Below, in pieces: positions 1 to 11,560 of a stretch of DNA of 64,000 nt (position 1 is its first letter; each line of letters starts with the position of its first letter). The position numbers and the translations under genes are program-made. The stretch covers positions 1,860,001-1,924,000 of the forward strand of contig NC_060116.1 in the NCBI RefSeq assembly GCF_021155765.1. The letters run 5' to 3'. The stretch is from Diprion similis (Eukaryota; Arthropoda; Insecta; Hymenoptera; Diprionidae). A model generated the notes under the pieces. That model saw only the letters and a list, made by a program, of their open reading frames with translations. It was not told the origin of the DNA and made no database searches.

Positions 1-809
1 TGGAATAATTCCATCTCGTGGAATTGAATTCCGGTATCCAGGAGCACATCATCATGCTCGCTGGATGTCCAAAGCCATATATTGCTTGAAAATATATTTA
101 TTTCGAGAACAGTTCAATTGACCACAAAAGAACAGAATGCGATTGCTGATACTTGTATTTTCGTCGTGCTCGTCTATGTAAAAGCTTGGTTCACGGCTCC
201 GGTTGCACCTGCAGCCCCCAATCACGATCTTTAGTTTTTAAAAAAACTTTCCGATTATGAATCAATTGATTCTGAGGTATCGCGCGTAACACTTGAAACA
301 TTTAAAAACCACTTATGGCACCTCAATCCAGAGACAGCCGCAATGTCTTTCTATGACGAAAAATTGTCAGTCGATGTAAAAAAAAAATGGTGACTGCTCT
401 GAATACAAATAAGGAAACAGGTGAAGATTGTCCAAAACGATTGCAAATAACGTATGCAAGTACAGCTACTTTGGGCGATAAAGAAATGGATTATTTCATT
501 ACTGCATAATCACTTGAGTTTTTTGAAAGATTTAATATCAGTAAAAACTTTTTGAATATTGACCCGTCCATGTGGTTCGCAGACGAAAATTTCGCAGAAG
601 GATTGAAAAAAGTGAAAGGTCTGAGAGTAGTCAACGATGCTGCAGAGAGAGCGGTTCGGCTTATAGAAGAGTGCAATAATGTTTTGACTAGAAATGAAGA
701 CCAGAAACAATTTGTACTGCAGGTCATAAGCGAGTATCGTAAAGAAACCCCTAATGCTGAGAAGCGAACGATTGTGCGAAATTATGAATATAATCTTCTA
801 TGTAAATAA
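1..809 (+). pseudogene. Decayed arthropod multicopy protein gene
   Basis: The plus strand reads as one ancient protein broken several times. The start encodes GAHHHARWMSKAIYCLKI (about 38-95). A frameshift near 115 leads into YVKAWFTAPVAPAAPNHDL, stopped by TAG at 232-234. TGA at 391 and TAA at 507 follow, and an open tail at 552-809 contains AAERAVRLIEECNN and ends at a stop. The order of blocks matches, from memory, an uncharacterised protein family present in many copies in aphid and other arthropod genomes, probably transposon-associated. No function is established. The 5' end lies outside the window. The number of breaks makes it a clear pseudogene; the family assignment is less sure. 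Confidence 0.6.
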
Positions 810-1149
810 ATGAAATTTTTTTTGAATAATTGCATTATTGGTCTATATTGATGTACAATGTTGTTTTGTATTAATAAATCTAAACGAATTTCTTTTCTCA
901 GTATATAGTTTTTGAATAATTTCACTTTTAAAAATCCACCTTTTGATCATGTGTCATCAATAAATTCTTCATTATAAAATGCCTTTTTTTTTAAATAATT
1001 TTGTGCTTACCGGCACGCTTTCCGGTTATCGCACAGGCCCTAGCTTGTGTAGAACGTTTTTTTTATTCATCTAGAGTCGAACTGGGGGAGGAATTTAAAA
1101 AAAAAAATTTCAACCCAAAATAAGGACCACCCTACTCATGTAACCGATT
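810..1149. other. Unassigned AT-rich DNA
   Basis: I see no coding signal or repeat structure here, only AT-rich sequence with short homopolymers. Confidence 0.5.
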
Positions 1150-1414
1150 AAGGAGCGATTGTCTCGCGCTGCCCCGCCTGTTTTCAGTTTCTATGATTGG
1201 ATAGTTTGCATACATGGTTTGCAACCGATTGTCATCTTGGATATATTTGACGGCAAGTGTCAATTTTGCAATTACCGAATTGCTTGACAAACCGATATTC
1301 CCACGAACCGACAAAGGCTACACTTCGAGCCGCGCAGAAAACGAAAGCTAGATAGATATATAATATATCATAGGAACTGAAAACAGGCGGGAGAGCGCGT
1401 GACAATCGCTCCTT
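1150..1414. mobile_element. 265-bp inverted-repeat element (MITE-like)
   Basis: Positions 1150-1195 and 1369-1414 are inverted copies of each other over about 46 bp with few mismatches. The outer ends begin AAGGAGCGATTGTC. The roughly 170-bp centre has no coding sign. I could not identify a convincing target-site duplication, so the unit may be a MITE or the remains of a foldback element. Confidence 0.5.
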
Positions 1415-1811
1415 TGCGCCCTCCCTAGCAGCGCTCCAAGAGGCTAAAATAATAACGATAAACGCCTTTTCGGGTTATAATTGTGTCGGTACATTTTTTG
1501 AGTTTTTTTTCTTAGTTTTTGAGTACACTTTCACATGATCTGAAAGAAAATTCAACTATGAGAAAAGTGCAAAAGTTTTGATTTTGAGTAGGGTCTTCCC
1601 TTAACTGTAATATCTCTTACTTTTTTTTTATCAATTGTAGTATTCTCGTCTTTTCGATCGATTATCGTACCTTATTGGTTTTATTTGCAAATTGCTGCGA
1701 TTATTCCTTATTTATGTGATTATATTTTCCTCGCCGTACTATACTGTTCAACCTGAATTGTAACAATTAGTTTCTAAGAACCTTAGATTGTTCATTGCAT
1801 GCTAGCCCACT
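1415..1811. other. Unassigned intergenic DNA
   Basis: AT-rich DNA with no coding or repeat structure that I can support. Confidence 0.5.
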
Positions 1812-2392
1812 TGTGACGAGGGGTGAGCCTCGCACTTATTTGGGGAAGGAAGGAGGGAGACGAGAGACGGAGAAGAGTAAAGTCACCCGCCGAAATCATG
1901 GAAAAGTAAAGAAATTTAATGTATATTTGGGGTCGGTTTCGATGGATCTTACGTGCTAAGTACCAAAGTGGTCGGTCCCGCGTGGCGGCTGGTCACGCCC
2001 CAGTCAATTAGCGTTTGCTTAAAATTATTTCCTTAAAACTACTTGCTCAAAACTACGACGGTGATACAAAAGAGGGTGTGAGTGAGAGGGTGTGTGTGTG
2101 AGTGTGTGTATGGGGGGATCTGATGAGGATGCAGTGGTGGGATGCGGTGACTGGCGTAGGAGATGCGTAGCGTCGTGGTTGCACGAGGCAATAAATGTGA
2201 ATCAGCTGACCTTTTCTGTAGAGGATGCTTGGCGTCGCGTAGGCTTCCTTCTTTCTCGGTATCCAGCACAAGAGTGTCGTCTCCGGCCGGCCCGGCGCGT
2301 CTTCGGGTGCGCGTGGGCCGGTTCGGCGTTGTTCGGCCTCGCTCCGCGAGTTAGGGGCTTATTGTGACGTGCACGCGGGGTGCAACGTCACA
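1812..2392 (-). mobile_element. Solo LTR, family A copy 1
   Basis: A 581-bp unit runs from TGTGACG to CGTCACA and is flanked on both sides by CACT (1808-1811 and 2393-2396). It is the reverse complement of the units at 28698-29241 and 61591-62195. TG...CA ends, short terminal inversion and a 4-bp TSD fit a solo LTR of a Ty3/gypsy-type retrotransposon. No internal retrotransposon genes of this family occur in the window. A TIR element of Ginger type also uses TGT ends and 4-bp TSDs, but would be expected to have long TIRs, which are absent. Confidence 0.8.
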
Positions 2393-2530
2393 CACTTCAC
2401 CCGCTTTGTAACCTACGCCGATTGTTATAACGAGTAATAGTATCGCGATTGCACCCGTTTTGCACCGCCAATCACACGAATAATTGTATCGATAACGTGT
2501 TACCTCTCAATTATATCTTTCTCTCTGGCC

Positions 2531-3664
2531 GCATTTAAATCCCTTGGCTAATCTTGTCAGTACGTTATGTACTGTGACGTGGCGGGTCTACCAGCCCGTC
2601 ACCGACCCGCACCTCCACTCCCAGGCGGCCGCTTCAAGCACTCTTAAAGAGCAAGGGAGAGTCTTACCGTGCCGCCAATGAACAACCAGAGTTAGCTTGA
2701 AGATTTATGTATTATTGCTAATGCCTTTTGTTACTCCCCCAACCAATTCTTTGAGGTGACCGCCACTGCCGTCGCCACTGCCGTCGCAGAAAACCAGAGG
2801 GACCACGGGACGACCGGCGTGGAGTTCGAAACCCCGGACCCAGTAGTCGCGCTGTTGCTTGCATGACCATCGATGCCGCCCAGGACATACCGCTGCTACC
2901 GCCCAGGGGTCGATTACCTCCACCTCAGTCTCTGATGAGCCCGGCCTCGCCACCCGGCACCCACAAACCACCGGACTCAGTCTCCCCCTGGGCCCGCCGA
3001 TGCCAAACGGACGATTCCGCCTTAGCGGGGCCACCCTCTCAACCCGCAGCACAGCGCGGCGAACAGACCGGCTGCCTAGGCTCTCGCCGGTCTATCGCCA
3101 AAATCTACCTATCATCCCCCCCCCCCCCCCCCCCCCCGTAGCGCCACCACGGGATCGCGATCGTCGAGGGCCGGCGGCCACCTCACTCTCCCTTGCGCTC
3201 TGAAACTGTTCATCACGATTCGCTTTGCTTTGAGTTTTGTTTTGTGCTTCTTGCTCGCTTTGCGCTTTATCCTGTTTCTTGCTGATTATTCGTGCCGGAC
3301 TTTTCCGAGGAGACACCGATGCCGTTCTTTTTTGTGGAAAACCGGACCTGTGTGCCGTAAAAAGGTAGGCTGCCGTTACCCCGAGTCTCGCTGGCTGTAG
3401 ATTCACAACGGCCTCAGGCCATTTATCGCTTGTAACAGGTTGCCGGCCGGCTTTGGTCGGCCATTTTGTATGAAAGTCCACATGCCTCGTGGTAGCTAAG
3501 CTTTTCTATTTGATTCTATTGTTGATCTTATTGGCTATTCTTAGTTTATAATTAACATTACATGCTCTGGTTGTTCATTCGGTAATTTTCTGCCGTTTTA
3601 TCGTAACATATAACATGTAATAGATCGTCTACCGTGCCGCTTCCCGGCCGCATACCAGGTACGT

Positions 3665-3696
<32 letters not shown>

Positions 3697-5933
3697 ATCT
3701 GTGAGTGAGTGTGTGCGCCCGTGCCGTTGTTGCCGAGCGTAACACCGTCAAGCGGCGGCAGGCGACCGTGCCGATTTTGAAGACGAGCGAAAGAGGATCA
3801 TATTGTATTTGCGAAAATATTAGATTGCTAGTGAATTTGTTTTTTGGAATTGTTCTGCCTTATTTTGGAGTTTTGAAATTGTTAACGAGTTTGCTTCGCA
3901 ACGATTCTATATTTGCATGATTTATCGAACTGTTAATGATTTTACGTCGCTTATTATTCGCCTAGTCGGTCGCTTGCCGCTCGTCACTTCTAGCTATTAC
4001 TGCTTGATTTTTGCCGTGTTATATTGAATTGTTTAATTTTGTTGCTGAGTTATATTTTATTTTATTTTTATTTGTTTTTGAATTGTATCGAAGCGTACCG
4101 CCACCGATATGACCGCTTGCTGTGGATATATTTTATTTTCTGTGCTTTCTGCCTTGCCGTAACGGCTCTTTTTTTTTTAATAAATGCTGGTAATTACATC
4201 TATAATCATTTGATTATCTTCTATACTATTTCACCTTCACGCCCACGTTTCCCTCACCGCTAGCTAGTCGGCTGTTTTTGCGTGCTTGCCCCTGATATAG
4301 TTTTGATTTTCGAATTTGTCTGTGTGAGTTTGGTTCGCCGTTCGAGTCGGCGAACAAGTGCTATAGGACCGTAAATTTTGAACCTGGTAGGAGTATAGTC
4401 TCTTACGGCTCTCTCGAGCCTGGCGCCCAACACCTGTTCTGCAGTTCCGTCAATTATCACTTTTCCATCTTTCTACTGCCGTGTTGGTCAACGCCATTTT
4501 TGTAAACGAGCCTCTGTGCCGACCCCGCTTTCCCCCGGGTGAAGTAAAAAGCCCGTTACAGTACATAACGGTGAACTTTTCGACATCCTGAAGAATGCTC
4601 ACATTGAAACAGGGCACGGTGGCGTTCACAAGATGTATGAAGTGATTCATCGGAAATATCAAGATGTTCAACGAAAAATTATTCAATCATTTCTGCAACA
4701 TTGTAAAGTGTGCCAAAGAAAAAAATCTTTTCCGAAAAAGGGTGTCGTAGTGAAACCATTATTGTTGAAAGAAGTAAGTGCCCGGGCGCAAGTGGATCTC
4801 ATTGATATGCAATCTTGCAAAGATCAAGACTACAAGTTTATTTTAAATTATCAAGAGCATTTGACTAAATTTGTACTCCTCAGGCCTTTAAAAACGAAGA
4901 CCGCTGCAAAAGTGGCATACGTTTTAATTGACTTGTTTTGTGTATTCGGTGCTCCTGCAGTGCTTCAGCCAGATAATGGAAGTGAGTTCGTGAATTCGAT
5001 CATAAATGAACTCTCGCTCTTGTGGCCTGGATTAAAAATTGTCCATGGGAAACCTCGCCACTCTCAGGAGCTAGGGAAGCGTAGAGAGATCAAATCGAGA
5101 TGTGGAAGATATGCTGCGGGCGTGGATGACTGATAATAATACGACAAAATGGAGTGAGGGCTTGCGTTTCGTTCAATTTCAGAAAAACAATAGCTTCCAT
5201 ACGGGAATCAAGCAGTCACCCCACCGGGCGATCTTTGGTCGAGAAGCGAAATAAGGGTTGAAGGACTCGGCATTGCCACAAGAAATATTAGCATTATTCA
5301 ATACGGAAGAAGAAATTGAAGAACTTCTAAATAATTCCACCTCCAGTTTATCTTCAATTCCTGAAGAAAAAACTATAGCCGAGACTCACGAGAGTATTAA
5401 GCGAAGTCATGAGGTTGCATTTCAAGGCCTGGAAAATCAAACAAAAAGAATGAGACTTGCTAGTGATGCTAAATTCAAACCGCTAGAGAGGGGAATGTCT
5501 GTATTATTACCGGTCCCCGATGTTGACAAGAGCAAGGCCGATTCAAGGAATTTAATAGGTAACTTGCTGATTCTATTTATTTTTCTCTTACTATGATTAT
5601 CATTATTAAAGCTAGTATTATGATACAGGGGTCATCATGAATGTAACTAAAGATGGATTTTATAAGATCGGAACCCAGAGCGGAATTATTTCTGAATTAT
5701 TTAGTAGGAATCGAATAGCCCCAGCTACGGCCGAATTTCTTCAGGGGAAGGATGTCCCTGAACAAACTACTTCTGTTAGAGCAGCCAATAACAAGTCTTC
5801 GTTGGTGGGAGGGCAAGGTTTCCTCCGATGCTCTTGTACTACTAAATGTAAAAATAACCGATGCATCTGTAGAAAGAACAATGTTTTATGTAACTCGCGT
5901 TGTCACAATTCTAGTTCGTGTTGCAATAAGTAA
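2531..5933 (+). pseudogene. GIN/KRBA2/SCAND3-like integrase gene, broken
   Basis: Coding sequence upstream of 2572 resumes at 4561, after a solo LTR, with an HHCC zinc finger (HIETGHGG...CKVCQRKK, about 4594-4715). A retroviral-type integrase core follows (VDLIDMQ about 4795; LQPDNGSEFVN about 4964). Frameshifts after about 5060 and a stop near 5252 break the C-terminal part of the core. The downstream segment 5258-5558 ends at a GT donor (5559). A second exon from 5629 to 5933 continues in phase and encodes a Cys-rich tail (CSCTTKC, CRKNNVLCNSRC). Domain order matches arthropod KRBA2/SCAND3-like proteins related to Ginger/GIN integrases. It is a pseudogene from both the LTR insertion and the frameshifts. 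Confidence 0.75.
2573..4560 (+). mobile_element. Solo LTR, family B copy 1 (1988 bp)
   Basis: The unit starts TGTGACGTGG, ends CCGTTACA, and is flanked by GTAC on both sides (2569-2572, 4561-4564). Joining the flanks restores a plausible integrase reading frame, so the duplication is real. A second copy, inverted and full of nested insertions, lies at 35458-49190. It contains a C22 tract (3116-3137) and a GA microsatellite (about 3668-3697). Open frames inside it are short and not conserved in the second copy. No internal retrotransposon region is present, so this is most simply a solo LTR of unusual length. Confidence 0.8.
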
Positions 5934-5939
5934 TAAGTA

Positions 5940-6441
5940 AATGTATAGTATAAGACTCGATACATTCATTTTCATGTATTATGTTCTTGCAGCAGACAAA
6001 AAGAATAATTATCAATTTTCATTAATGTGAAACGTAAATATTTATTCGCTGGCCAACACACATATGTAATACATGTGATTAGTGCAGGATTGTACAAAGA
6101 CTCTCGTACAATGCGCGCAGTGTACGGCATGAAACGTACATTGCGCGCACTGTACAGAATAACTTGTACAAACCCCGTATAAACCAGGATTGTACAAACG
6201 GCCCCGTACAATGCGCGCATTGTACGATTGCGGGGTTTGTACATAACAAATATACTTGATTATAAATACGAATTTATCACCTAACCTCTTTTCTCTCTTC
6301 AAAAGAACTGTCACGCTACAACATATACGGATACATACATACGCACTTCCCTTATATCATAAGATCAATATATCAATAATCAGACACTACGAACTCATAT
6401 TTTAACCTCCCAAAGGATTCAGACTAGAATATCATTGCTAA
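5940..6441. repeat. Non-coding segment with clustered palindromes
   Basis: Three 20-bp palindromic motifs centred on TGCGCGCA lie at 6106-6125, 6136-6155 and 6206-6225. The last, GTACAATGCGCGCATTGTAC, is perfect. A block of about 40 bp starting AGGATTGTACAAA is directly repeated 100 bp apart (about 6087 and 6187). No gene is visible. Confidence 0.6.
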
Positions 6442-8260
6442 TTGTTTACGTATTATCTTACCTGCGTTCTTGACAATCCGCCACATGTTCTCACTAACAT
6501 CTCCATATGCGAATTATCACCAACAATCCAATACCATCGCAACACCCGAGCAGCCGAGAAATCATTACGCTTATTCGCATATCAAATAGATACCATAAGC
6601 CGAGCCCGAGTTGATGAAACAAATTTGATTGTAAATAATATTATAATCCAATTGGAGCACGACTTTCCACAATTTCGAACCACCCGGTTACTCCGTCATT
6701 TCGAGCATTACATCTCACAAGCTGTAACAGTATTTTTGTCAGTCCGCCAGAGAGCATTTCTTGTACTATTACTCCGAACATTTTACTATGGTATCATTAA
6801 CCGAAGCGAATTAATAAACGTTCAAGTCTGATAAAAATTCAAAACTTTTACTTTAAACCAAACGTACACGAATTACACACTCCTACCCCAGTCGCAGTCC
6901 TCGTCAGCTCGAGCAACGAAGGTAAGTTGACGTCTCAAATCAAAACTTGGTCGAAAACTAATCCGAGCAGTAATGCTTATTTATTTTCAATTCGAGATCA
7001 ATCGACCATCCAGTTTCAGAGATACGCGAGTTTAAAATTCGACCAGATTAGCATTTTATCCGTAGGATCGAGGAGCACGTTTGGCATGTCACGAACAGAG
7101 GATAACGAAATAATCAATGAAGAAAGTTATGTAAGACAAATAGTTCATTAAGAAAAACATGAACACATATACATAAATCGGATGAAAACTAGTGATTTAA
7201 TACAACAATATCTCTTGTACGTAAATTATATGTTATAAAATATTCTCATCACATAACCATACAAAAAGCATCATTGTTTAATACTGACCCAACTCATCGC
7301 GACCAGCGGTACATGTACGGTTATAGCATTTGAGAAATGGTGAACGTTTTACAGCAAATTCTTCTCATTCTGCTATGAACAACACAGAATTTTTGCTAAC
7401 GTCGTCAATCGATATATTCTTACAAACTAATTTTCGCAGAGTAATCACGTCATACGACGCATCGTGAAAGTATTCTTCGGTAGACTTTTCATCGAAAATA
7501 AAGTTGGGTAATCGAAGAACCACCGGGAGGACACCGATATCTTCAGATGCACTTTCGGTAATCAAACTGTCGGCAAACCACAGTTATTCATCGGAGCATC
7601 GCCCGCCGTAGCACAGGTCGGCGCAGCAAACGTGGCAGGTTGGCCTTGCCCACGAGAGAAGCACGTCTACTCGGACCAGCGCGATCCAGGCCGTTGGACA
7701 TCCTATCCTACCAGCAGAAGTGGTACAAGCATCAAATAGTGTCCTGTATATGTCTTACAATATCTGGCCGCATCACGCTTACAAGGAAGCACGTGCCGCA
7801 GGTATGGGATATTCGGTCCAGATATGGAGATGCGATTGTTACATCTCGTCACAAGTTGTTACGAAGGGATGGCGTTCCACCTACCAAAACAGAAACACGC
7901 ATTAGCTTTGGGGTTGTGTCTCGCGATCGATGTATACAAACGTATCGACAGCGATCGTGATCTTAGCCAACGCGTCGGACGGCCGAACGCGATCAGCCAG
8001 ACTATTATATCGAAAGAACTCACCGTACCTGTCAGACAAACGGGATCGAACAGCGTTTTTTGTTCCAGACGAAGCGGAACCGTGCCGAACTTGACGTAAA
8101 ACGAAACCACCATGGCCGCTGCGGAAGCCTTACATCAAATAAGTTACTAGACTGCGGCTGCTTTTCACCGTCCATGGAAACTTACCTCGACGCTGCTGTG
8201 ACGTCGGAGCGGCACTCCAGGAAAATTCCCCAAAACTGCCACTAGAGATTATCGCGCATG
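6442..8260. other. Unassigned DNA with short unrecognised open frames
   Basis: Open frames such as 6442-6831 and 7640-7960 on the plus strand are not recognisable as any family. The part from about 7510 to 8250 is more GC-rich and open in several overlapping frames. I cannot choose a coding frame, so no gene is called. Confidence 0.4.
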
Positions 8261-10500
8261 ATTAGCTAGACTTCACATCAGTAGTTGTGGGTCGCCAATA
8301 TCGATTAATCACTAGAGTGAAATGAACACAACTTGATCGAATTCGCGTAATTGGATATTAACGGAGAGTTGGAAATTGTTATAAATTATTAGAATAACAT
8401 TTACCTTACCTTTTATGAGACGGCTTCTTCCGGAACTGTGGTATAGGCGTGATGAAGGAACTTGTTTTAAATGAACACAGAATTTAGATTTGGAATTGGT
8501 TTAAAGTAGAATATATTTTGATTGAACACACAGAATAAGAATGAACAAATTTTAATAATATAAAATTGGATAATGAATCGGACAGAGATTCGTTGTCGGA
8601 ATGCAAATGCTAGAGGATTTTACCGCGAGGATCTACTGAGTAATTGTAGCTACTGGAGATAAAAACCAAGAGAGCGAATGATCGCTGGGTGCTCGTATTT
8701 ATTCAGAGCGGCAACGATAGGGGTGTGAAATCCTCTCCTCGAGCATTGCCCCACACAACGCATTTCTTTCCCTTATTCTAAGAATTAAAACTAGGCTGAT
8801 ATGCTATGCTATGGGATTTATTGGAGTTGGGTGCAAAGTTGGACTTTGGACTGTGCCCCCAACTCTTTGCTCCATACCCCCTCTCTAAGATTGAGAACTA
8901 GAGTGGTATTCGTTTTTTAGGATTTGAATTAGTGTATGTTATGGGTATGAGTTTCATGTATATGTGTGTTGGTGCAACGCGCTAGTGTATTCGTCGATGG
9001 GCGCGCGGTCCCTTGGTAGTTGTACTGAAGGAGTAGGGGGTCTAACACAACTTTACGAGGTGGCCTTCGGGCGCGTAACGCGCGTATGCTCGAGATCGTC
9101 GCTTCCTAGGGTTGAATCCGTGTGAGCTTTACCTACATCATTATATTGGTTTTGATTTTATACAATGTCGGCGTTCTCGAGCGTACGGGGCGTTATATTA
9201 CAAGCGTACTTTTATTTCTAGAATGTTCTAGTATGCTAGGGAATATAATGAAGGGTTATATAGAAGATAATTGATTAATTTGCTTGCTTAATGTTTAGCT
9301 GCGATACAAGAGCGTTCTCTAATATAATATTTGATATATTTTATAGAAGATAATTAATCCTGGAACACTATTATACTTCGTCTCCAAAAATACTGTGGAT
9401 GTTTTGATTTTGATGATTTAATAATAGTCAATTCATTATTATTTTCCTGAGTTACCTTTTGATTGCTTCGCCCTACAGAATCATCCCGTGAGTTAGTTTA
9501 CCTTCGGTGATTTTGTTATTATGTTACTGATACACTCTTCAGGTGGCGTTCTGTACGGTTCTGCAATAGGAGGTCTACGTTACCTCCAAAGTTTGGGCGC
9601 GTTACCTACAATACGGCGTTTTGGAAGGGAATGTTGAACAATTTGTATTTACGTATTTGGAGGTATCGCAGTCCCTGGCCTTTACAGGTTATTTCTCTAA
9701 TGTTATTAATTCTATAATATATTGATTATATATCTTCATGTTATAGTCTTATCTATCTCGTGGGCTGTAGGCTGTAGCGTAGGTTGCCTATAATGTGGCT
9801 CTAAACTCCGTGTTTGCAACTAGGTATTGTATAATATTTCGATATAATGGTGTTAGTAAATTGTGATAATAAAATAATAATATCATAGTCTCCTGTAATG
9901 TGACGATCCTGTAATATGGTTTCTGGACTCTTGATTAATGATAATGGTTGTTATGCCTCATCTAGGGGCTTTCAGATGGTTAAGCAGTTCCCTTGAATGA
10001 CTTTCTTACAGAGTTCTCACATTTAGGGTTTTGGTTAGTTGGTAACTAATGTTAGGGAATAATCATAAACAATAAAACGTACGGACGTTCCGGTCGGATG
10101 TTACACTGCCGCCGCGTCAAATTACCAGACCAACGTTACTAACACCTAGCAAGTCACTAAACTGCCGCACCTCTCTGCCGCTCATGAAATCTCACCCCAA
10201 GGACTCCGCGATAGCACGAGAGAGCGGTCCGAGAACGAAAGTTACCAGACGACCGGGTCGGATAACCCGTCGTACACTAGTATCCCAGTCGGTCATACGA
10301 AATTGCACAATCCGTGACAATTCGACGAACGAATTATACGCAACAAATCGAACGATTTATCGAAAACTGAACCGAAAATTATAGAAATGTTGGCTCCGTT
10401 ATAAAGTTGGAACGAGTTCGGCTGTACCGCGACGTTGGCACCCGGAAGGCTAGAATGAGTTCGGCTCCGCGAAACCACAACACACACGCTGGTACGATTA
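8261..10500. other. Unassigned intergenic DNA
   Basis: More than 2 kb without a convincing open frame. Composition varies locally (GC-rich near 8990-9110), which suggests old repeat remnants, but I could find no paired terminal repeats. Confidence 0.45.
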
Positions 10501-11560
10501 ACGACGACCAAAATCCGTTAAAAATGGTGCGGTCGTGTCAAACGCGGTGGCTGTCAATCGAATCTGCTGTTTTACGAATATTTTCTCAACGGCTAGAATC
10601 AAAAACTCTTTTTTCCGTTACTCCTCACAAAGATAAATGCTATAAAGCAGAGCTATTTTATGCAAACGATGCAGATGATACAAATTATGCTGATATTGCA
10701 TTTTTGTGTCCTATCTTAGTGAAGGTTAATAGAGTCAACAAAATGTTTGAAAGAAAGAAGCAGACCATACGAAATTATGCGACGAGTTGACTGGTTTAAT
10801 TAAAATCTTGGTTAGTAAAATTACGTTACCAGCAAACAAAGTAAATATTTTTTCGCAAAAGATTGAAGATTTTGTTGACAAAACGTTTTATCTAGGATAT
10901 AAGTTTGAAACATTTATCTCAGGTATGGTTGCAAATGGATTTCCAAAAAATCAAGAATTATGGATACGTGAAAGGTGTATTCAATTTGTTCTGGATTTAA
11001 TTTATGAAATAAAAGAAAGATTGCCTGACGACAACTTACGTATTATGAAAAAAGTAAATAGAAATAGTATTGATCACGCTTTAAACCATAACAATGAACC
11101 AATTATTGATTTGTTCCGTTCTTTTGGCAAAGACGAAGATTTTGTAGCAAAAACTGATGATCAGTGGCGTCGAATTCATCTTTTAAAGTGGTCAGAAACA
11201 AAAAACACCAACAAATTTTGGTATGAGGTTCTTGGCTTCAAAGATTCATTAGGAAATTCTAGAATTGATGAATTAGCCAGTTTGGCCATTTCATTATTGA
11301 TACTTCCTAACTCCAATGCGGATGTAGAAAGATTATTGCGCACAATGAATCTTACTAGAACAAAACAACGTAATTGTATGAAGCCAGAAATGTTAAAAGC
11401 TACTTTAACTATTCGCGGAGGATTGACAAGGGAATCCAAATGCTGCAACGACTATGAACTGCCTGCTGATGTGATAAAAAAAATCGGTACAAATGAAGTT
11501 TACGTAGGGTCTACAGATCTCGATTACTCTATTGATGTTTTATCACACGAAGATAAATAG
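10407..11560 (+). pseudogene. hAT-type transposase, 3' fragment
   Basis: From about 10500 the plus strand encodes NPLKMVRSCQTRWLSIESAV, a block common in hAT transposases. The frame shifts by one base near 10785, and a second frame (10787-11560) continues to the end of the protein. The C-terminal block LASLAISLLILPNSNADVER followed by an RTK..RNCM-type segment is the hAT dimerisation domain. The N-terminal zinc finger and most of the catalytic core are missing. No TIRs were found around it. It is distinct from the intact hAT gene at 15586-18189 and is most likely an old truncated copy. Confidence 0.75.

Noticed and set aside
2092..2367. Open frames in the GC-rich end of the family A LTR
   Set aside because: The same frames are broken in the other two copies; they reflect base composition only.
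2859..3481. Proline-rich and Arg-rich open frames on both strands of the family B LTR
   Set aside because: They overlap on both strands, depend on a C22 tract and are not preserved in copy 2.
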